In this document: positions 30,627 to 40,091 of the stretch, one piece after another
How the letters are laid out: each line of letters opens with the position of its first letter
How positions within the stretch are numbered: the stretch's first letter is position 1
Source of the DNA: Steroidobacteraceae bacterium
GTDB lineage: Bacteria; Pseudomonadota; Gammaproteobacteria; Steroidobacterales; Steroidobacteraceae
Length of the DNA: 57,757 nt
Reading direction: 5' to 3'
NCBI GenBank assembly: GCA_019187495.1
Contig: JABAQN010000053.1
Coordinates: forward strand, 1-57,757
Made by a program: the position numbers and the translations under genes
Notes under the pieces: model-generated
The model's database searches: none
Seen by the model: only the letters and a program-made list of their open reading frames with translations
What the model was told of the DNA's origin: nothing

Positions 30627-31457
30627 ATGATCGAATTCGCAGGCAGGACGGTCCTCGTCACGGGCGGGGGTGCGGGCATCGGACGCGGCATCGCGGTGGC
30701 CTTCGCGAGGGCGGGTGCGCGCGTCGTGGTGGCGGAGATCGACCGCACGCGTGCGGAGGCGGTGCGCGCTTCGCTCGGACCCGATGCGCTCGTGTCGGTG
30801 ACCGACGTGCGCGACGCGACGCAGGTGAAGGCGTTGCTCGATGAGGTGGCGCGCAAATGCGGGCGGCTCGACGTGCTCGTCAACAACGTCGGCGACTTCC
30901 TCGGCATCGTCAAGCCTTTCGAGCAGCACACGGATGAGGACCTCGAGGCGCTCTATGACGTCAACCTGCGGCAGATGTTCCTCGTGACGCGCGCAGCGAT
31001 CCCGCTGCTGAAGAAGACGGGTCCGGGTGGCAGCATCATCAACATTTCGACGATCGAGGCGTTCCGCGGTATCCCGATGAACGTCGTCTACTCGGCATTC
31101 AAGGCCGGCGTGTCGGGCTTCACGCGCAGTCTCGCGCTCGATCTCGGGCCCGCCGGCATTCGCGTGAACGAGATTGCGCCCGAGACCACCGAGTCCGAAC
31201 AGGTGAAACCCGCCGAATGGATTCCGGCCCGCTATCGCGAGCACATCCCGCGCTGGATTCCGCTCGGGCGTTTCGGGCAGCCGGCGGATGCCGCCGGCTG
31301 CGCATTGTTCCTCGCGAGCGATCTCGCGGGCTGGGTGACGGGCACCACGCTGCACCTCGACGGTGGGGCGCTCGCCGCCGCCGGCTGGTATCGCACGCCG
31401 GATGGCGGCTGGACCAACACGCCGGTCGTCACCGATCGCGGCATCGGCGGCGTCTGA
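30627..31457 (+). CDS. SDR-family oxidoreductase
   Basis: 276 residues, classical SDR: cofactor loop TGGGAGIG (about residues 12-19), NNVG (about 87-90), the serine in NISTIEAF, and the catalytic YSAFK. The C-terminal part has the usual LGRFGQPADAAGCALFLAS and GTTLHLDGG. Because the family is large, the substrate cannot be told. It precedes an FAD-dependent dehydrogenase gene by 60 bases in the same direction, so the two probably act on the same hydroxy/keto compound. The 109 bases before it, after the divergent YpfJ gene, have no recognised element. Confidence 0.9.
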   Translation: MIEFAGRTVLVTGGGAGIGRGIAVAFARAGARVVVAEIDRTRAEAVRASLGPDALVSVTDVRDATQVKALLDEVARKCGRLDVLVNNVGDFLGIVKPFEQHTDEDLEALYDVNLRQMFLVTRAAIPLLKKTGPGGSIINISTIEAFRGIPMNVVYSAFKAGVSGFTRSLALDLGPAGIRVNEIAPETTESEQVKPAEWIPARYREHIPRWIPLGRFGQPADAAGCALFLASDLAGWVTGTTLHLDGGALAAAGWYRTPDGGWTNTPVVTDRGIGGV

Positions 31458-31517
31458 CTCCGCCGCGGCCGCCGGCGTTCCATCGCCCATCATTGCACTA
31501 CGAGGAGATCTCCCGAC

Positions 31518-33023
31518 ATGACGCGACCGGCCGACTACTCGCTCTCCCATCCCTGCCTGCTGTCACGCGTGCCGCGCTTCGATTTCGAGACCGACGTCGC
31601 GGTCGTCGGCTTCGGCGCCGCCGGCAGTTGCGCGGCGATCGAAGCGCGCGGCACGGGCGCCCGGGTGATGCTCTTCGAAGTGACATCGGGCAGCGGTGGT
31701 GCGGCGGCGCTCTCCGGCGGCGAGATCTATGTCGGTGGCGGCGGTGGCTCGCTGCAGCAACGCACGGCGGGCTTCGAGGATCGCACCGAGGATTTCCACA
31801 GCTATCTGATGATGGCCGGCGGGCCGAACGCCGACGCGGCCAAGGTGCGCCTCTATGCCGACAACGCGCTCGCGCATCTCGACTGGCTGATCGCCCAGGG
31901 CGTGGAATTCAAGAACTCCTACATCGCCGAGCGCGTGATGGAGCCGCTCACCGACGACTGCCTGGTGTGGACCGGAAGCGAGGAGGCCTGGCCTTTCTCG
32001 GCGCAGGCGCGACCGGCGCCGCGCGGCCACACGGTGCGGCGCGAGGGCTGGAGCGCGGGCAAATACCTGATGGACACGCTCGCCGCGCGCGTGCACGCGG
32101 TCGGCGTCGACGTGCGCTTCGATGCGCGCGCGATCGCGCTCGTCGTGGACGAACGGGGGGCGGTCCACGGGCTCGTCGTGCGCATCGACAACGAGCCGCG
32201 CTTCGTGCGCGCCCGGGGCGGCGTGGTCCTGTGCGCCGGCGGCTTCATCATGAATCGCGACATGGTGAAGCGCCACGCGCCGGCGCTGCTGCGCTCAGAT
32301 CATCCCATCGGCACGGTCGATGACGGTTCCGGCATTCGCCTCGGGATGAGCGCGGGCGGCGCGTCGATCAACATGATGGAAGGATTCGTGACCGTGCCGT
32401 GGTATCCGCCCGGCTCGCTGGTGAAGGGTATTTTCGTCAACGAACTCGGCCAGCGCTTCATCAACGAGGACTGCTACCACGGGCGCGTTTCGCAATTCAT
32501 CCTCGATCAGCCCGGCAACCGCATCTGGCTCCTGCAGGACCACGAGACCTACGCGCCGGGGCTCCTCCATGAAACCGCGCGCATCGGAATCGGCGCGGCC
32601 GGCGAGAGCTGGGAGGAGATCGAACGCGAGTTGCAACTGCCCGAAGACACCCTCAGCGCCACCGTCGCCTTCTACAACCGTCATGCCTCGCGCGGCGAGG
32701 ATCCGCTCTTTCACAAGGCGAAGAAGTGGCTGAAGCCGCTCGACAAGCCGCCGTTCGTGGCGCTCGACTGCCGGGTGGATCACGCCCAGTACTCGAGTTT
32801 CACGCTCGGCGGGCTCGACACTCTGCCGACCGGCGAGGTGCTCACCGAGGGTCGTGAAGCGATTGCGGGACTCTACGCCGCGGGTCGCAATGCGTGCGGG
32901 TTGCCGCGCTGGGGCAAGGGCTACAGTTCGGGCCTCTCGATCGCGGACTGCACGTTCTCCGGCCGCCAGGCTGGTCGCCAGGCCGCGCGTGCGGCGCGCG
33001 AAGGCAGCGCGCGAACGAGTTGA
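31518..33023 (+). CDS. FAD-dependent 3-ketosteroid-dehydrogenase/fumarate-reductase-like oxidoreductase
   Basis: 501 residues. The N-terminal FAD motif is VVGFGAAGSCAAIEA (about residues 30-45). A glycine-rich segment (GGEIYVGGGGGS) follows, then the substrate-binding middle part, and a C-terminal ATGxG-like GRNACGLPRWGKGYSSG that closes the FAD site. The layout is that of the flavoprotein subfamily that includes 3-ketosteroid delta-1-dehydrogenases and soluble fumarate reductases. It appears to lack an export signal. With the adjacent SDR it looks like a small catabolic pair for a cyclic ketone or steroid-like substrate; this is inference. Start ATG 31518. Confidence 0.88.
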   Translation: MTRPADYSLSHPCLLSRVPRFDFETDVAVVGFGAAGSCAAIEARGTGARVMLFEVTSGSGGAAALSGGEIYVGGGGGSLQQRTAGFEDRTEDFHSYLMMAGGPNADAAKVRLYADNALAHLDWLIAQGVEFKNSYIAERVMEPLTDDCLVWTGSEEAWPFSAQARPAPRGHTVRREGWSAGKYLMDTLAARVHAVGVDVRFDARAIALVVDERGAVHGLVVRIDNEPRFVRARGGVVLCAGGFIMNRDMVKRHAPALLRSDHPIGTVDDGSGIRLGMSAGGASINMMEGFVTVPWYPPGSLVKGIFVNELGQRFINEDCYHGRVSQFILDQPGNRIWLLQDHETYAPGLLHETARIGIGAAGESWEEIERELQLPEDTLSATVAFYNRHASRGEDPLFHKAKKWLKPLDKPPFVALDCRVDHAQYSSFTLGGLDTLPTGEVLTEGREAIAGLYAAGRNACGLPRWGKGYSSGLSIADCTFSGRQAGRQAARAAREGSARTS

Positions 33024-33056
33024 CGCTGCGGGCGGCGAACCGGCATCCGTCTCGCC

Positions 33057-34196
33057 ATGGACAACGTGCTCGCCGCCGATATTGCAGCCTTCGCTCTTCT
33101 CTTCATCGCTTCCGCGATGTTGCGGCGGCGATTTCGCCATCATGGCTACGCGGCGACGGCGGCCGGCGGCATCGTGATGGCGACCGGCATCTTCGCCAGC
33201 TTCTCCCTTCCCCGGTTGCCCTTCCACTCACCGTGGCTCGGGCGGCTCGTCACGATCGAAATCATGGTGATCTGGCTGTTCCTCGCCGGATCGTACCTCG
33301 CGTCTGCGCTCCATCGCCGTTTCCGCATGCATGTCCGGCACCCGCTGCGCCGCTTTGCGATCGGTACCTGGGTCGCAGGCACCGCCGTGCTCGCCACCCT
33401 CTGTACTGAAGCGCTCCCCGAAGCTCCCCTGGTGGGCAGGGTGCTCGCGCTCATCGCCGTCGCGCTCTACCTGCCCTACGTGCTGCTGTTCGTGCACGGG
33501 TACGCCAACCTGCTGCGTCGCGCGCTCACGCAGGACGCCGACGGCGTCATCCTGCTGGCGACCGTCTCCACGCAGTCGGTCGTGATCGCGCTGCATACGG
33601 CGTTCGCGGGCGCATTCCCTTTGCGTCTCGCGCTCGGCATGATCGCCTTCGATCTCGTTTTCCTCTGCACGGGGCTCGTGCTCATCGCGCTGCACTACCG
33701 CGCGCGCCGCAGCTGGCTGCTCGCGGTCGAATGGAAGAACGCGAACTGCATCATCCACGGCGCCGTCTCGATCACCGGTCTCGCGCTCGTGCTCGTCGCT
33801 CCCTTCCAGCCGGCCGTACTGCTCGATCTGTGGTTCGTCGTGCTGGTGCTGTTCACGATCGTGGAAGCGATCGAAGTGATCCGCATGATCGAGCGCGAAC
33901 GCGGGCGTGGCCTGCGGCACGCGATTTTCGTCTATGACACGACACAGTGGGCGCGCAACTTCACCTATGGCATGTTCTACGCCTTCAGCTTCGCACTGCA
34001 GCGGCAACTCGATGCGACGCAGGCGGTTCCCGACGTCTTCTGGCTCCCGGCGCTGCGGGGGGTGGCGTCGTGGGGCCAGTATGTCGTGCTCGCCTTCCTG
34101 CTCGTCGAGATGACCCTCTTCTTTCGCGCCCGCCTGCGGCGCGCAGGCCGCGTGACGCGGTCGCGTCGCAGTTCGTGCTCGAAAGGAATCAATTGA
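33057..34196 (+). CDS. Ten-helix integral membrane protein of unknown family
   Basis: 379 residues with about ten hydrophobic helices, short loops and a basic C-terminal tail (RRAGRVTRSRRSSC). Helices are near residues 6-26, 36-52, 63-83, 100-118, 125-150, 160-180, 185-207, 220-240, 245-265 and 330-350. The helix count and even spacing recall tellurite-resistance/dicarboxylate (TDT/SLAC1) channels, but the diagnostic residues cannot be checked by eye, so no function is assigned. It starts 33 bases after the FAD-dehydrogenase and might belong to the same transcript. Confidence 0.7.
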   Translation: MDNVLAADIAAFALLFIASAMLRRRFRHHGYAATAAGGIVMATGIFASFSLPRLPFHSPWLGRLVTIEIMVIWLFLAGSYLASALHRRFRMHVRHPLRRFAIGTWVAGTAVLATLCTEALPEAPLVGRVLALIAVALYLPYVLLFVHGYANLLRRALTQDADGVILLATVSTQSVVIALHTAFAGAFPLRLALGMIAFDLVFLCTGLVLIALHYRARRSWLLAVEWKNANCIIHGAVSITGLALVLVAPFQPAVLLDLWFVVLVLFTIVEAIEVIRMIERERGRGLRHAIFVYDTTQWARNFTYGMFYAFSFALQRQLDATQAVPDVFWLPALRGVASWGQYVVLAFLLVEMTLFFRARLRRAGRVTRSRRSSCSKGIN

Positions 34197-34287
34197 GCTA
34201 CCCTGTTGCCTGTATCGGCGGGTCTCCGGAGCGCACACGGAGTCGAGCCGGATGCCAGGCTGAAAACCACTGAAAACCCGCAACCCC

Positions 34288-36030
34288 ATGCGTTCACTGC
34301 GCGCGCCGATGTCGGTGCTGACGAAGCTGCGCCTGCTGTTGATCGGGCATGAAGATCTGCTGGGCGTGGTGTTCTGGGCTGCCTTGGTCGGGGTCTGCGG
34401 TGCGCTCGCAAGCGTCGGCTTCCGTGAAGGCATTCGCGGCCTGGAGACGCTGTTTACGGGACGGGCCGCGGGACTGGTCGAAGCGGCCGGGTTGCTCCCC
34501 TGGTGGCATCGAATGCTGGTGCCATTCGGCGGCGGCTTGCTGGCCGGTCTGGTGCTGCACCTCGCAGGGCGAGCCCTCGCCTCGTCGAAACCCGTCGATT
34601 ACATGGAAGCGGTACTGCTCACCGACGGGCGGATCGGCTTTCGAGCCACCCTGATGAACAGCCTGTCATCACTGTTGTCGATCAGTTCCGGGGGATCGAT
34701 CGGACGCGAGGGTCCGATGGTGCAGCTTTCGGCAATGCTGGGTTCGAAGCTCGGTGTGCTGGCCCGTGCACCGGTGCCGCGGTTGCGTTTGATGGTGGCC
34801 TGCGGTGGCGCCGCCGGCATCGCGGCGGCCTACAACGCGCCGATCTCGGGTGCGTTGTTCATGTCGGAAATCGTGCTCGGTTCGATCGCCATGGAGAGCT
34901 TCGGTCCACTGGTGGTCGCCTCGGTTACCGCCAATGCCACGATTCACCGCTTCCTCGGCTTCGGGCCTGTATACGATGTGCCACATGTCGTGTTTTCGTC
35001 CAATTGGGAACTTGCGTTCTTTGCTGTCCTGGGTGTGCTCCTCGGCCACCTGGCGCCACCATTTCTCGCATTGCTCGATTTCGCCAAGGCACGATTCGTC
35101 GGCCTGCGGCTGCCTCTCTATCTGCAGCTCGGCCTGGGAGGGCTCATGGTCGGGGTCATCTCGATCTGGGTGCCCGAGGTATGGGGCAACGGCTACAGCG
35201 TCGTCAACAGGATCCTGCACGGAGAAATCCTGGGCTTGTGGTTGCTCGCCGTGCTCGTCGCCAAGGTCGCCTCGACCTCGGCGACGGTCGGCTCGGGTGG
35301 TGTCGGCGGAGTATTCACGCCCACGCTGTTCATCGGGGCGGCAATTGGTGCGCTGTTCGGTGACGTGCTGCACAGCCTGATGCCCGGGCTGGTCGCTTCA
35401 CCGACCGCGTATGCGCTCATCGGCATGGGTGGGTATCTGGCAGCCACGACGCATGCGCCGCTGACATCCATCCTGATGATCTTCGAGATGACGGCCGACT
35501 ATGACATCGTGCTCCCGCTCATGCTGTCATGCGTGATGGCGCATTACACGGCGAAGGTCTACCGCCGCGGTGAGTCGATCTATCATGCCGCGCTGAATCG
35601 CACGATCAGTTCGGGTCAGCATGACGACTGGCGGCTGCGGACGGTCGACACGCTGGTGAAGCCTGCAGCGACGATCGCGCGCGGCACGACCCTGCAGCAG
35701 ATGTTCAAGCAGCTGCCGCGGCGCGCGACCGAGTGTGTCTATGTGCTCGATGACGGCGAGATCGTCGGGTCGCTCGACCCCCGCAAGTTGCTCCGCCGGC
35801 TGAAGCAAGGACAGATGGACGGCCTGACGCGCGTCGAAGACGTGGCAGAGCCGGTCACTTCCACCTTGACCCCGGAGATGCCACTCTGCACCGCACTCGA
35901 CGCATTCCTGCGCGAGCAGGCCATGGTGCTGCCCGTGACGCCGGGCCAGTGGCACAACACGTTGCTCGGCGAGGTGTCCCGACAGGACCTGCTGCTCGCC
36001 ATCCAGGATCGACTCACGTATTCGAAGTGA
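34288..36030 (+). CDS. ClC-family chloride channel/antiporter with C-terminal CBS domains
   Basis: 580 residues. The ClC core (about 1-425) has GREGPMVQLSA with the gating glutamate and GGVFTPTLF, which contributes to the anion site. The GSGIP motif is degenerate (an SSKPVDYMEA stretch in its place). The gating glutamate suggests a Cl-/H+ antiporter rather than a pure channel. Residues about 450-575 look like two CBS domains (YVLDDGEIVGSLD near 490 and the LPVTPGQWHNTLLGEV stretch), which often bind adenine nucleotides. ATG 34288 is used; ATG 34309 is also possible. By eye the base composition is slightly less GC-rich than the neighbours. The 91-base leader shows no fluoride riboswitch. Confidence 0.9.
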   Translation: MRSLRAPMSVLTKLRLLLIGHEDLLGVVFWAALVGVCGALASVGFREGIRGLETLFTGRAAGLVEAAGLLPWWHRMLVPFGGGLLAGLVLHLAGRALASSKPVDYMEAVLLTDGRIGFRATLMNSLSSLLSISSGGSIGREGPMVQLSAMLGSKLGVLARAPVPRLRLMVACGGAAGIAAAYNAPISGALFMSEIVLGSIAMESFGPLVVASVTANATIHRFLGFGPVYDVPHVVFSSNWELAFFAVLGVLLGHLAPPFLALLDFAKARFVGLRLPLYLQLGLGGLMVGVISIWVPEVWGNGYSVVNRILHGEILGLWLLAVLVAKVASTSATVGSGGVGGVFTPTLFIGAAIGALFGDVLHSLMPGLVASPTAYALIGMGGYLAATTHAPLTSILMIFEMTADYDIVLPLMLSCVMAHYTAKVYRRGESIYHAALNRTISSGQHDDWRLRTVDTLVKPAATIARGTTLQQMFKQLPRRATECVYVLDDGEIVGSLDPRKLLRRLKQGQMDGLTRVEDVAEPVTSTLTPEMPLCTALDAFLREQAMVLPVTPGQWHNTLLGEVSRQDLLLAIQDRLTYSK

Positions 36031-36071
36031 GTATGCCGGCTGCGCATGCGATCTGCCGGTAGAATCCCGTG

Positions 36072-38630
36072 ATGTCCCCGGGGGGCTCTCAACTTCCCGT
36101 CGAAGCGGCGCTGCCGGCGCTCAGGCGCGCGCTGCGCGACCGGGGCACGGCGGTGTTGCAGGCGCCGCCGGGAGCGGGCAAAAGCACGGTCGTGCCGCTC
36201 GCGCTGCTCGCGGAGCCGTGGGTCGCAGGCCGCAAGCTCCTGGTGCTCGAGCCGCGCCGGCTCGCCGCGCGCGCCGTCGCCGAGCGCATGGCCGCGAACC
36301 TCGGCGAGCGTGTGGGCGAGCGTGTCGGTTACCGCATGCGCCTCGAGACGAAGGTCTCGCGCGCGACGCGCATCGAAGTCATCACCGAGGGTGTGCTCAC
36401 GCGGCTGCTGCAGGACGATCCGGCGCTCGAAGCCGCGGCCGCCGTGCTGTTCGATGAGTTCCACGAGCGCAGCCTGCACGCCGACCTCGGGCTCGCGCTC
36501 GCGCTCGAGTCGCGCGCGGCGTTGCGACCCGACCTGCGTCTCCTCGTGATGTCGGCAACGCTCGACGGCGAGGCGGTCGCCGCGCTCCTCGACGAGGCGC
36601 CGCTCGTCACGGCCGAAGGACGGATGCATGCGGTCGAGACCCGCTACCTCGGGCGGGGACTCCCGGTGCTGCCCGGCGAGGCGGACCCACCCGAGCGGCT
36701 TGCCGCCGTCGCGACCTTGCGCGCGCTGCGCGAGGTGCAGGGTGATGTGCTCGTGTTCCTGCCGGGCGCAGGCGAGATCCGGCGCGTGGCGCAGACACTC
36801 GCGGCGTCCGACCTGCCGCGGGATGTCGAGGTTCGCGCGCTCTACGGCGAACTCACGGGCGAGGCGCAGCTCGCCGCGCTCGCACCCGCGGCCGCCGGGC
36901 GACGCCGCGTCGTGCTCGCGACCAACATCGCCGAAACGAGCCTGACGATTCCGGGCGTGCGGATCGTCGTCGACAGCGGGCTCGTGCGCCGCGCGGTGTT
37001 CGATCCGGTGAGCGGCATGGGGCGACTCGAGACGCAGCGCATCTCGCGCGCCTCCGCCGACCAGCGCCAGGGCCGGGCCGGACGCACCGCGCCGGGGGTC
37101 TGCTACCGCCTGTGGGGCGAGGGCGCGCAGCGCAGCCTCGCGGCCTTCACGCCCGCCGAGATCGTCGCCGCCGATCTCGCGCCGCTCGCGCTCGAGCTCG
37201 CGCTGTGGGGCGCGACCGATGCACGCCGTCTCGCATGGCTCGATCCGCCACCCGAGGCGCAGCTCGCGAGCGCGCGCGACCTGCTGCGCACGCTCGGGGC
37301 GCTCGATCACGGTCACCGGATCACCTCGCACGGCCGCGCGATGGCGGCGCTGCCGACGCATCCGCGCCTCGCGCACATGCTGCTGCGTGCACGTGAACCC
37401 GCGACGAGCGCATTGGCGGCCGACATTGCGGCACTGCTGGGGGAACGTGACCTGCTGCGGGGTCCGGATCGCGATGCGGACCTGCGCACCCGGCTCGAGA
37501 TCCTGCATGGAAGGGATGCCGGAAAAGACGATGTCGACCGCGGCGCGCTCGAACGCGTGCGCCGCTCGGCGCAGCAATTGCGCGGTCCGATGGGCGATGC
37601 GGCGCGTGCTGCTTCCCGGGTACACGAGTCCCGCGCACGGTCAATGGAGGCGGGCGAACTCCTCGCGCTCGCATACCCCGATCGCGTCGGGCGCCGGCGC
37701 CCGGACGGCGAATGGCGCTACACGTTGTCGAATGGCCGTGGTGCGCTCTTTGCACGCCCGGATACCGCGGCCGGCGAGTTCATCGCCGTCGCGGCCGTCG
37801 ACGACAGCGCGCGCGAGGCACGCATCAGGCTTGCGGCGCCGCTGTCACTTGCGGCGATCGGGGAGCTGTTCGCCGGGGAGATCGAATCGCGAGACGAAAT
37901 TGCATGGGATCCGCGCACGCAGGCCGTGGTCGCGCGGCGCGTGCGTCGTTTCGGGGCGCTGACACTCGAGGAACGCCCGCTGCGCGAATTGCCGGCCGGC
38001 GCGACCGAAGCGGCGATGCTCGAGGGCATTGCCGCGCTCGGACTCGGCGCGCTGCCATGGACCGACGGGGCGCGCGACCTGCAGCGTCGCGTCGCATTCG
38101 TGCGCGCACTCGACCAGGCGGCGGCGGAAGACTGGCCGGATCTGTCGGATGCGGCGCTCGGCGAGGCGCTCGATGAGTGGCTCGCGCCCTGGCTTCACGG
38201 CATCACGCGCCGCGCGCATCTCGCCCGCCTTTCGATGGGCGAGGTTCTCGGTTCGCGACTGTCGCACGCGCAGCGCCAGGCGCTCGCACGCCTCGCCCCG
38301 ACGCAGCTCACGATGCCGACCGGGTCACAACTGCCGGTCGACTACTCCGATCCCGCCGCGCCCTCGGTCGCGGTGCGATTGCAGGAAGTGTTCGGGCTCG
38401 CGGCGACGCCCCGCATCGGCGGCGGCAGCGTGCCAGTCACTTTCACACTGTTGTCGCCCGCGCGGCGACCGGTCCAGGTCACGCGCGATCTCGCGAGCTT
38501 CTGGCGCGGCGCCTACGCGGACGTGCGCAAGGACCTGCGCGGCCGCTATCCGAAGCACTACTGGCCGGAGAATCCGCTCGAGGCCGAGCCGACGCGCGGC
38601 GTGAAGCGCCGGCCCCGCGAGGCTCGCTAG
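36072..38630 (+). CDS. hrpB: ATP-dependent RNA helicase HrpB
   Basis: 852 residues (853 if the GTG three bases earlier is used). DExH helicase landmarks are in order: Walker A PPGAGKST (about residues 34-41), LEPRRLAARAVAERM, the DEFHER box, SATLDG, VLATNIAETSLTI and QRQGRAGR. The long C-terminal part matches HrpB (DUF3670-like region ending with HYWPENPLEAEPTRGVKRRP). HrpB is a DEAH-family RNA helicase common in gammaproteobacteria whose cellular target is not settled. Starts near 36072 are supported by family N-termini. It does not overlap its neighbours. Confidence 0.93.
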   Translation: MSPGGSQLPVEAALPALRRALRDRGTAVLQAPPGAGKSTVVPLALLAEPWVAGRKLLVLEPRRLAARAVAERMAANLGERVGERVGYRMRLETKVSRATRIEVITEGVLTRLLQDDPALEAAAAVLFDEFHERSLHADLGLALALESRAALRPDLRLLVMSATLDGEAVAALLDEAPLVTAEGRMHAVETRYLGRGLPVLPGEADPPERLAAVATLRALREVQGDVLVFLPGAGEIRRVAQTLAASDLPRDVEVRALYGELTGEAQLAALAPAAAGRRRVVLATNIAETSLTIPGVRIVVDSGLVRRAVFDPVSGMGRLETQRISRASADQRQGRAGRTAPGVCYRLWGEGAQRSLAAFTPAEIVAADLAPLALELALWGATDARRLAWLDPPPEAQLASARDLLRTLGALDHGHRITSHGRAMAALPTHPRLAHMLLRAREPATSALAADIAALLGERDLLRGPDRDADLRTRLEILHGRDAGKDDVDRGALERVRRSAQQLRGPMGDAARAASRVHESRARSMEAGELLALAYPDRVGRRRPDGEWRYTLSNGRGALFARPDTAAGEFIAVAAVDDSAREARIRLAAPLSLAAIGELFAGEIESRDEIAWDPRTQAVVARRVRRFGALTLEERPLRELPAGATEAAMLEGIAALGLGALPWTDGARDLQRRVAFVRALDQAAAEDWPDLSDAALGEALDEWLAPWLHGITRRAHLARLSMGEVLGSRLSHAQRQALARLAPTQLTMPTGSQLPVDYSDPAAPSVAVRLQEVFGLAATPRIGGGSVPVTFTLLSPARRPVQVTRDLASFWRGAYADVRKDLRGRYPKHYWPENPLEAEPTRGVKRRPREAR

Positions 38631-38686
38631 ATGCGTCGATAGAAGCGTCCATGGCCGGCCTCCGGTCGTTGGGGCATGCTACGCGC

Positions 38687-39262
38687 ATGGATACGCTCCG
38701 GCGCCTCGTCGACGCGCTCTCCCGCCGCTGGTGGGCGATCGCGCTGCTCGCCGCAGTGACGGTCTGGATGGCGCGGCGATTGTTCGCGCTGAGTGCGCAG
38801 ATGAGACGGGTCACCGGGTTCGACGCGTTCGACATGCAGCAGCGCCTCGGCATCTCCGATATCGCCGGGCAACTCGCGCACTACACACCCGAGGCGGTGC
38901 GGCTCTACGGGGATTTCTCCTCGACCGATTTCCTTTTTCCGTTCGTCTCGTCGCTCCTGTGGGCCGCGCTTCTCGTGTGGGGATTGCGGCGTGCGCGACC
39001 CGCGCTCTACGAGGCCGGCGCCTGGTCGCGCCTGGTGCCGTGGCTGTTCCTCGGCTGTGTCTTCGACTGGATCGAGAACGTCGCGAATGCGTGGCTCGTC
39101 GGGCGTTATCCGCCGCTGCACACCGGCGTCGCGGCGCTGGCCGTGATCGCGAAGTACGGCAAGATGGTGGCGGGCAGCGCCACGATCGTGCTCGCGGTGG
39201 CGTTTGCGTTGTGGGGCGCGAGCGCGTCGATCACGCGCTACCTGCGAAGGAGAATGCAATGA
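38687..39262 (+). CDS. Four-helix membrane protein, unknown
   Basis: 191 residues from ATG 38687. Four predicted helices (about 13-32, 83-100, 115-135 and 148-172); the polar part after helix 1 contains FDAFDMQQRLG and the segment between helices 3 and 4 contains DWIENVANAWLVG. No family recognised. The stop codon overlaps the start of the next gene (ATGA), so the two are translationally coupled. The two proteins may form a complex, but no function can be inferred. Confidence 0.7.
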   Translation: MDTLRRLVDALSRRWWAIALLAAVTVWMARRLFALSAQMRRVTGFDAFDMQQRLGISDIAGQLAHYTPEAVRLYGDFSSTDFLFPFVSSLLWAALLVWGLRRARPALYEAGAWSRLVPWLFLGCVFDWIENVANAWLVGRYPPLHTGVAALAVIAKYGKMVAGSATIVLAVAFALWGASASITRYLRRRMQ

Positions 39263-39702
39263 GCTCGCCCCGGATCTTCCGCTGGTGCGTGGTTGGCGCG
39301 GCACTGATCGTCGCCGGCGTCGCCCTGTATTTCGGCGCCACCTACCTTGCCGCCTCCATCGCGATCGGCAGCAGCGGACTCGAGCCTTTCTACCAGCAAT
39401 CCGTGCGCGCGATGTGGATCGGCTTCTGTTCGCAACTCGCGCTGCTCGCGGCGGTGCTGCTCTACGCGGCGGCGTATCCGCGTACCGTTTCGCGGCAGTT
39501 CGTGACCGTGCTCGCGCTGATGCCGATGCTGAGCACGGTGATGCTGTTCTGGTTCGCGGCGAGCCGGCTCGGCGGGCTCGCGCTCGGCATCGCCGCGGCG
39601 CTGATGCTGATCGCCGCGTTCACCTGGCCGGCGCGGGGCGCCGGCGAACTGCCCATCGGTGCACAGGCGGTCAGGCTCCCGGGAGGCCCTCGAGCACCAT
39701 GA
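39259..39702 (+). CDS. Four-helix membrane protein, unknown, coupled to the previous gene
   Basis: 147 residues with four helices (about 8-32, 48-70, 78-98 and 103-122) separated by short loops. Its ATG 39259 is inside the stop of the previous gene, and an AGGAG lies just upstream. It has no catalytic motif. It ends inside the convergent DUF1330 gene, with a 32-base overlap of the two coding regions. Confidence 0.7.
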   Translation: MSSPRIFRWCVVGAALIVAGVALYFGATYLAASIAIGSSGLEPFYQQSVRAMWIGFCSQLALLAAVLLYAAAYPRTVSRQFVTVLALMPMLSTVMLFWFAASRLGGLALGIAAALMLIAAFTWPARGAGELPIGAQAVRLPGGPRAP

Positions 39703-39994
39703 CGGTGAAGGTGCCCTTGCCGGCACGCAGCGCCTTTGCGGCGGTGTATTCGGGCGAATGCCAGAACGCGAGCGCCGCTTCTTTCGAAGGGAACTTCGAG
39801 ATCACGACGCTGCGGCCCTCGGCCGTGCCTTCGATCGTCTCGACTTTCGCGGCCGGTGTCAGACTGACATGCGCGCCGCCGTACTTCCTGTAGATCGGCG
39901 GCAATGCGGCGTTGTAGGCCTTGAAGCCTTCGGGATCGGTCACGACGCCCTGTACAAGCAGATAGGCGGGACGGGTCGCGCTCGCGTCTGTCAT
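39671..39994 (-). CDS. DUF1330-family protein
   Basis: 107 residues. The domain matches DUF1330 (dimeric alpha-beta barrel): an N-terminal AYLLVQGVVTDPEGFKAYNAAL, a central VETIEGTAEGRSVVISKFPS and a C-terminal AALAFWHSPEYTAAKALR. ATG 39994 follows the family N-terminus; an upstream start would add ~18 residues. Members are small cytoplasmic proteins of unknown enzymatic role with a ferredoxin-like fold related to stress-responsive A/B-barrel proteins. The coding end overlaps the convergent membrane-protein gene. Confidence 0.88.
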   Translation of the reverse strand: MTDASATRPAYLLVQGVVTDPEGFKAYNAALPPIYRKYGGAHVSLTPAAKVETIEGTAEGRSVVISKFPSKEAALAFWHSPEYTAAKALRAGKGTFTVMVLEGLPGA

Positions 39995-40091
39995 CGGCTC
40001 CTCCTCGAATGGCCGTGATGCTAGCCCCGGCATGCGGGACGACGACACCGTATTGATGCCTACTCGCGGCTACAATAGGCGGCCTCTCGGC

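Noticed and set aside
34197..34287. Fluoride riboswitch upstream of the ClC transporter
   Set aside because: The conserved GATG, GGCTGATG and CTCCTAC-like blocks of the crcB motif are not present in the 91-base leader.
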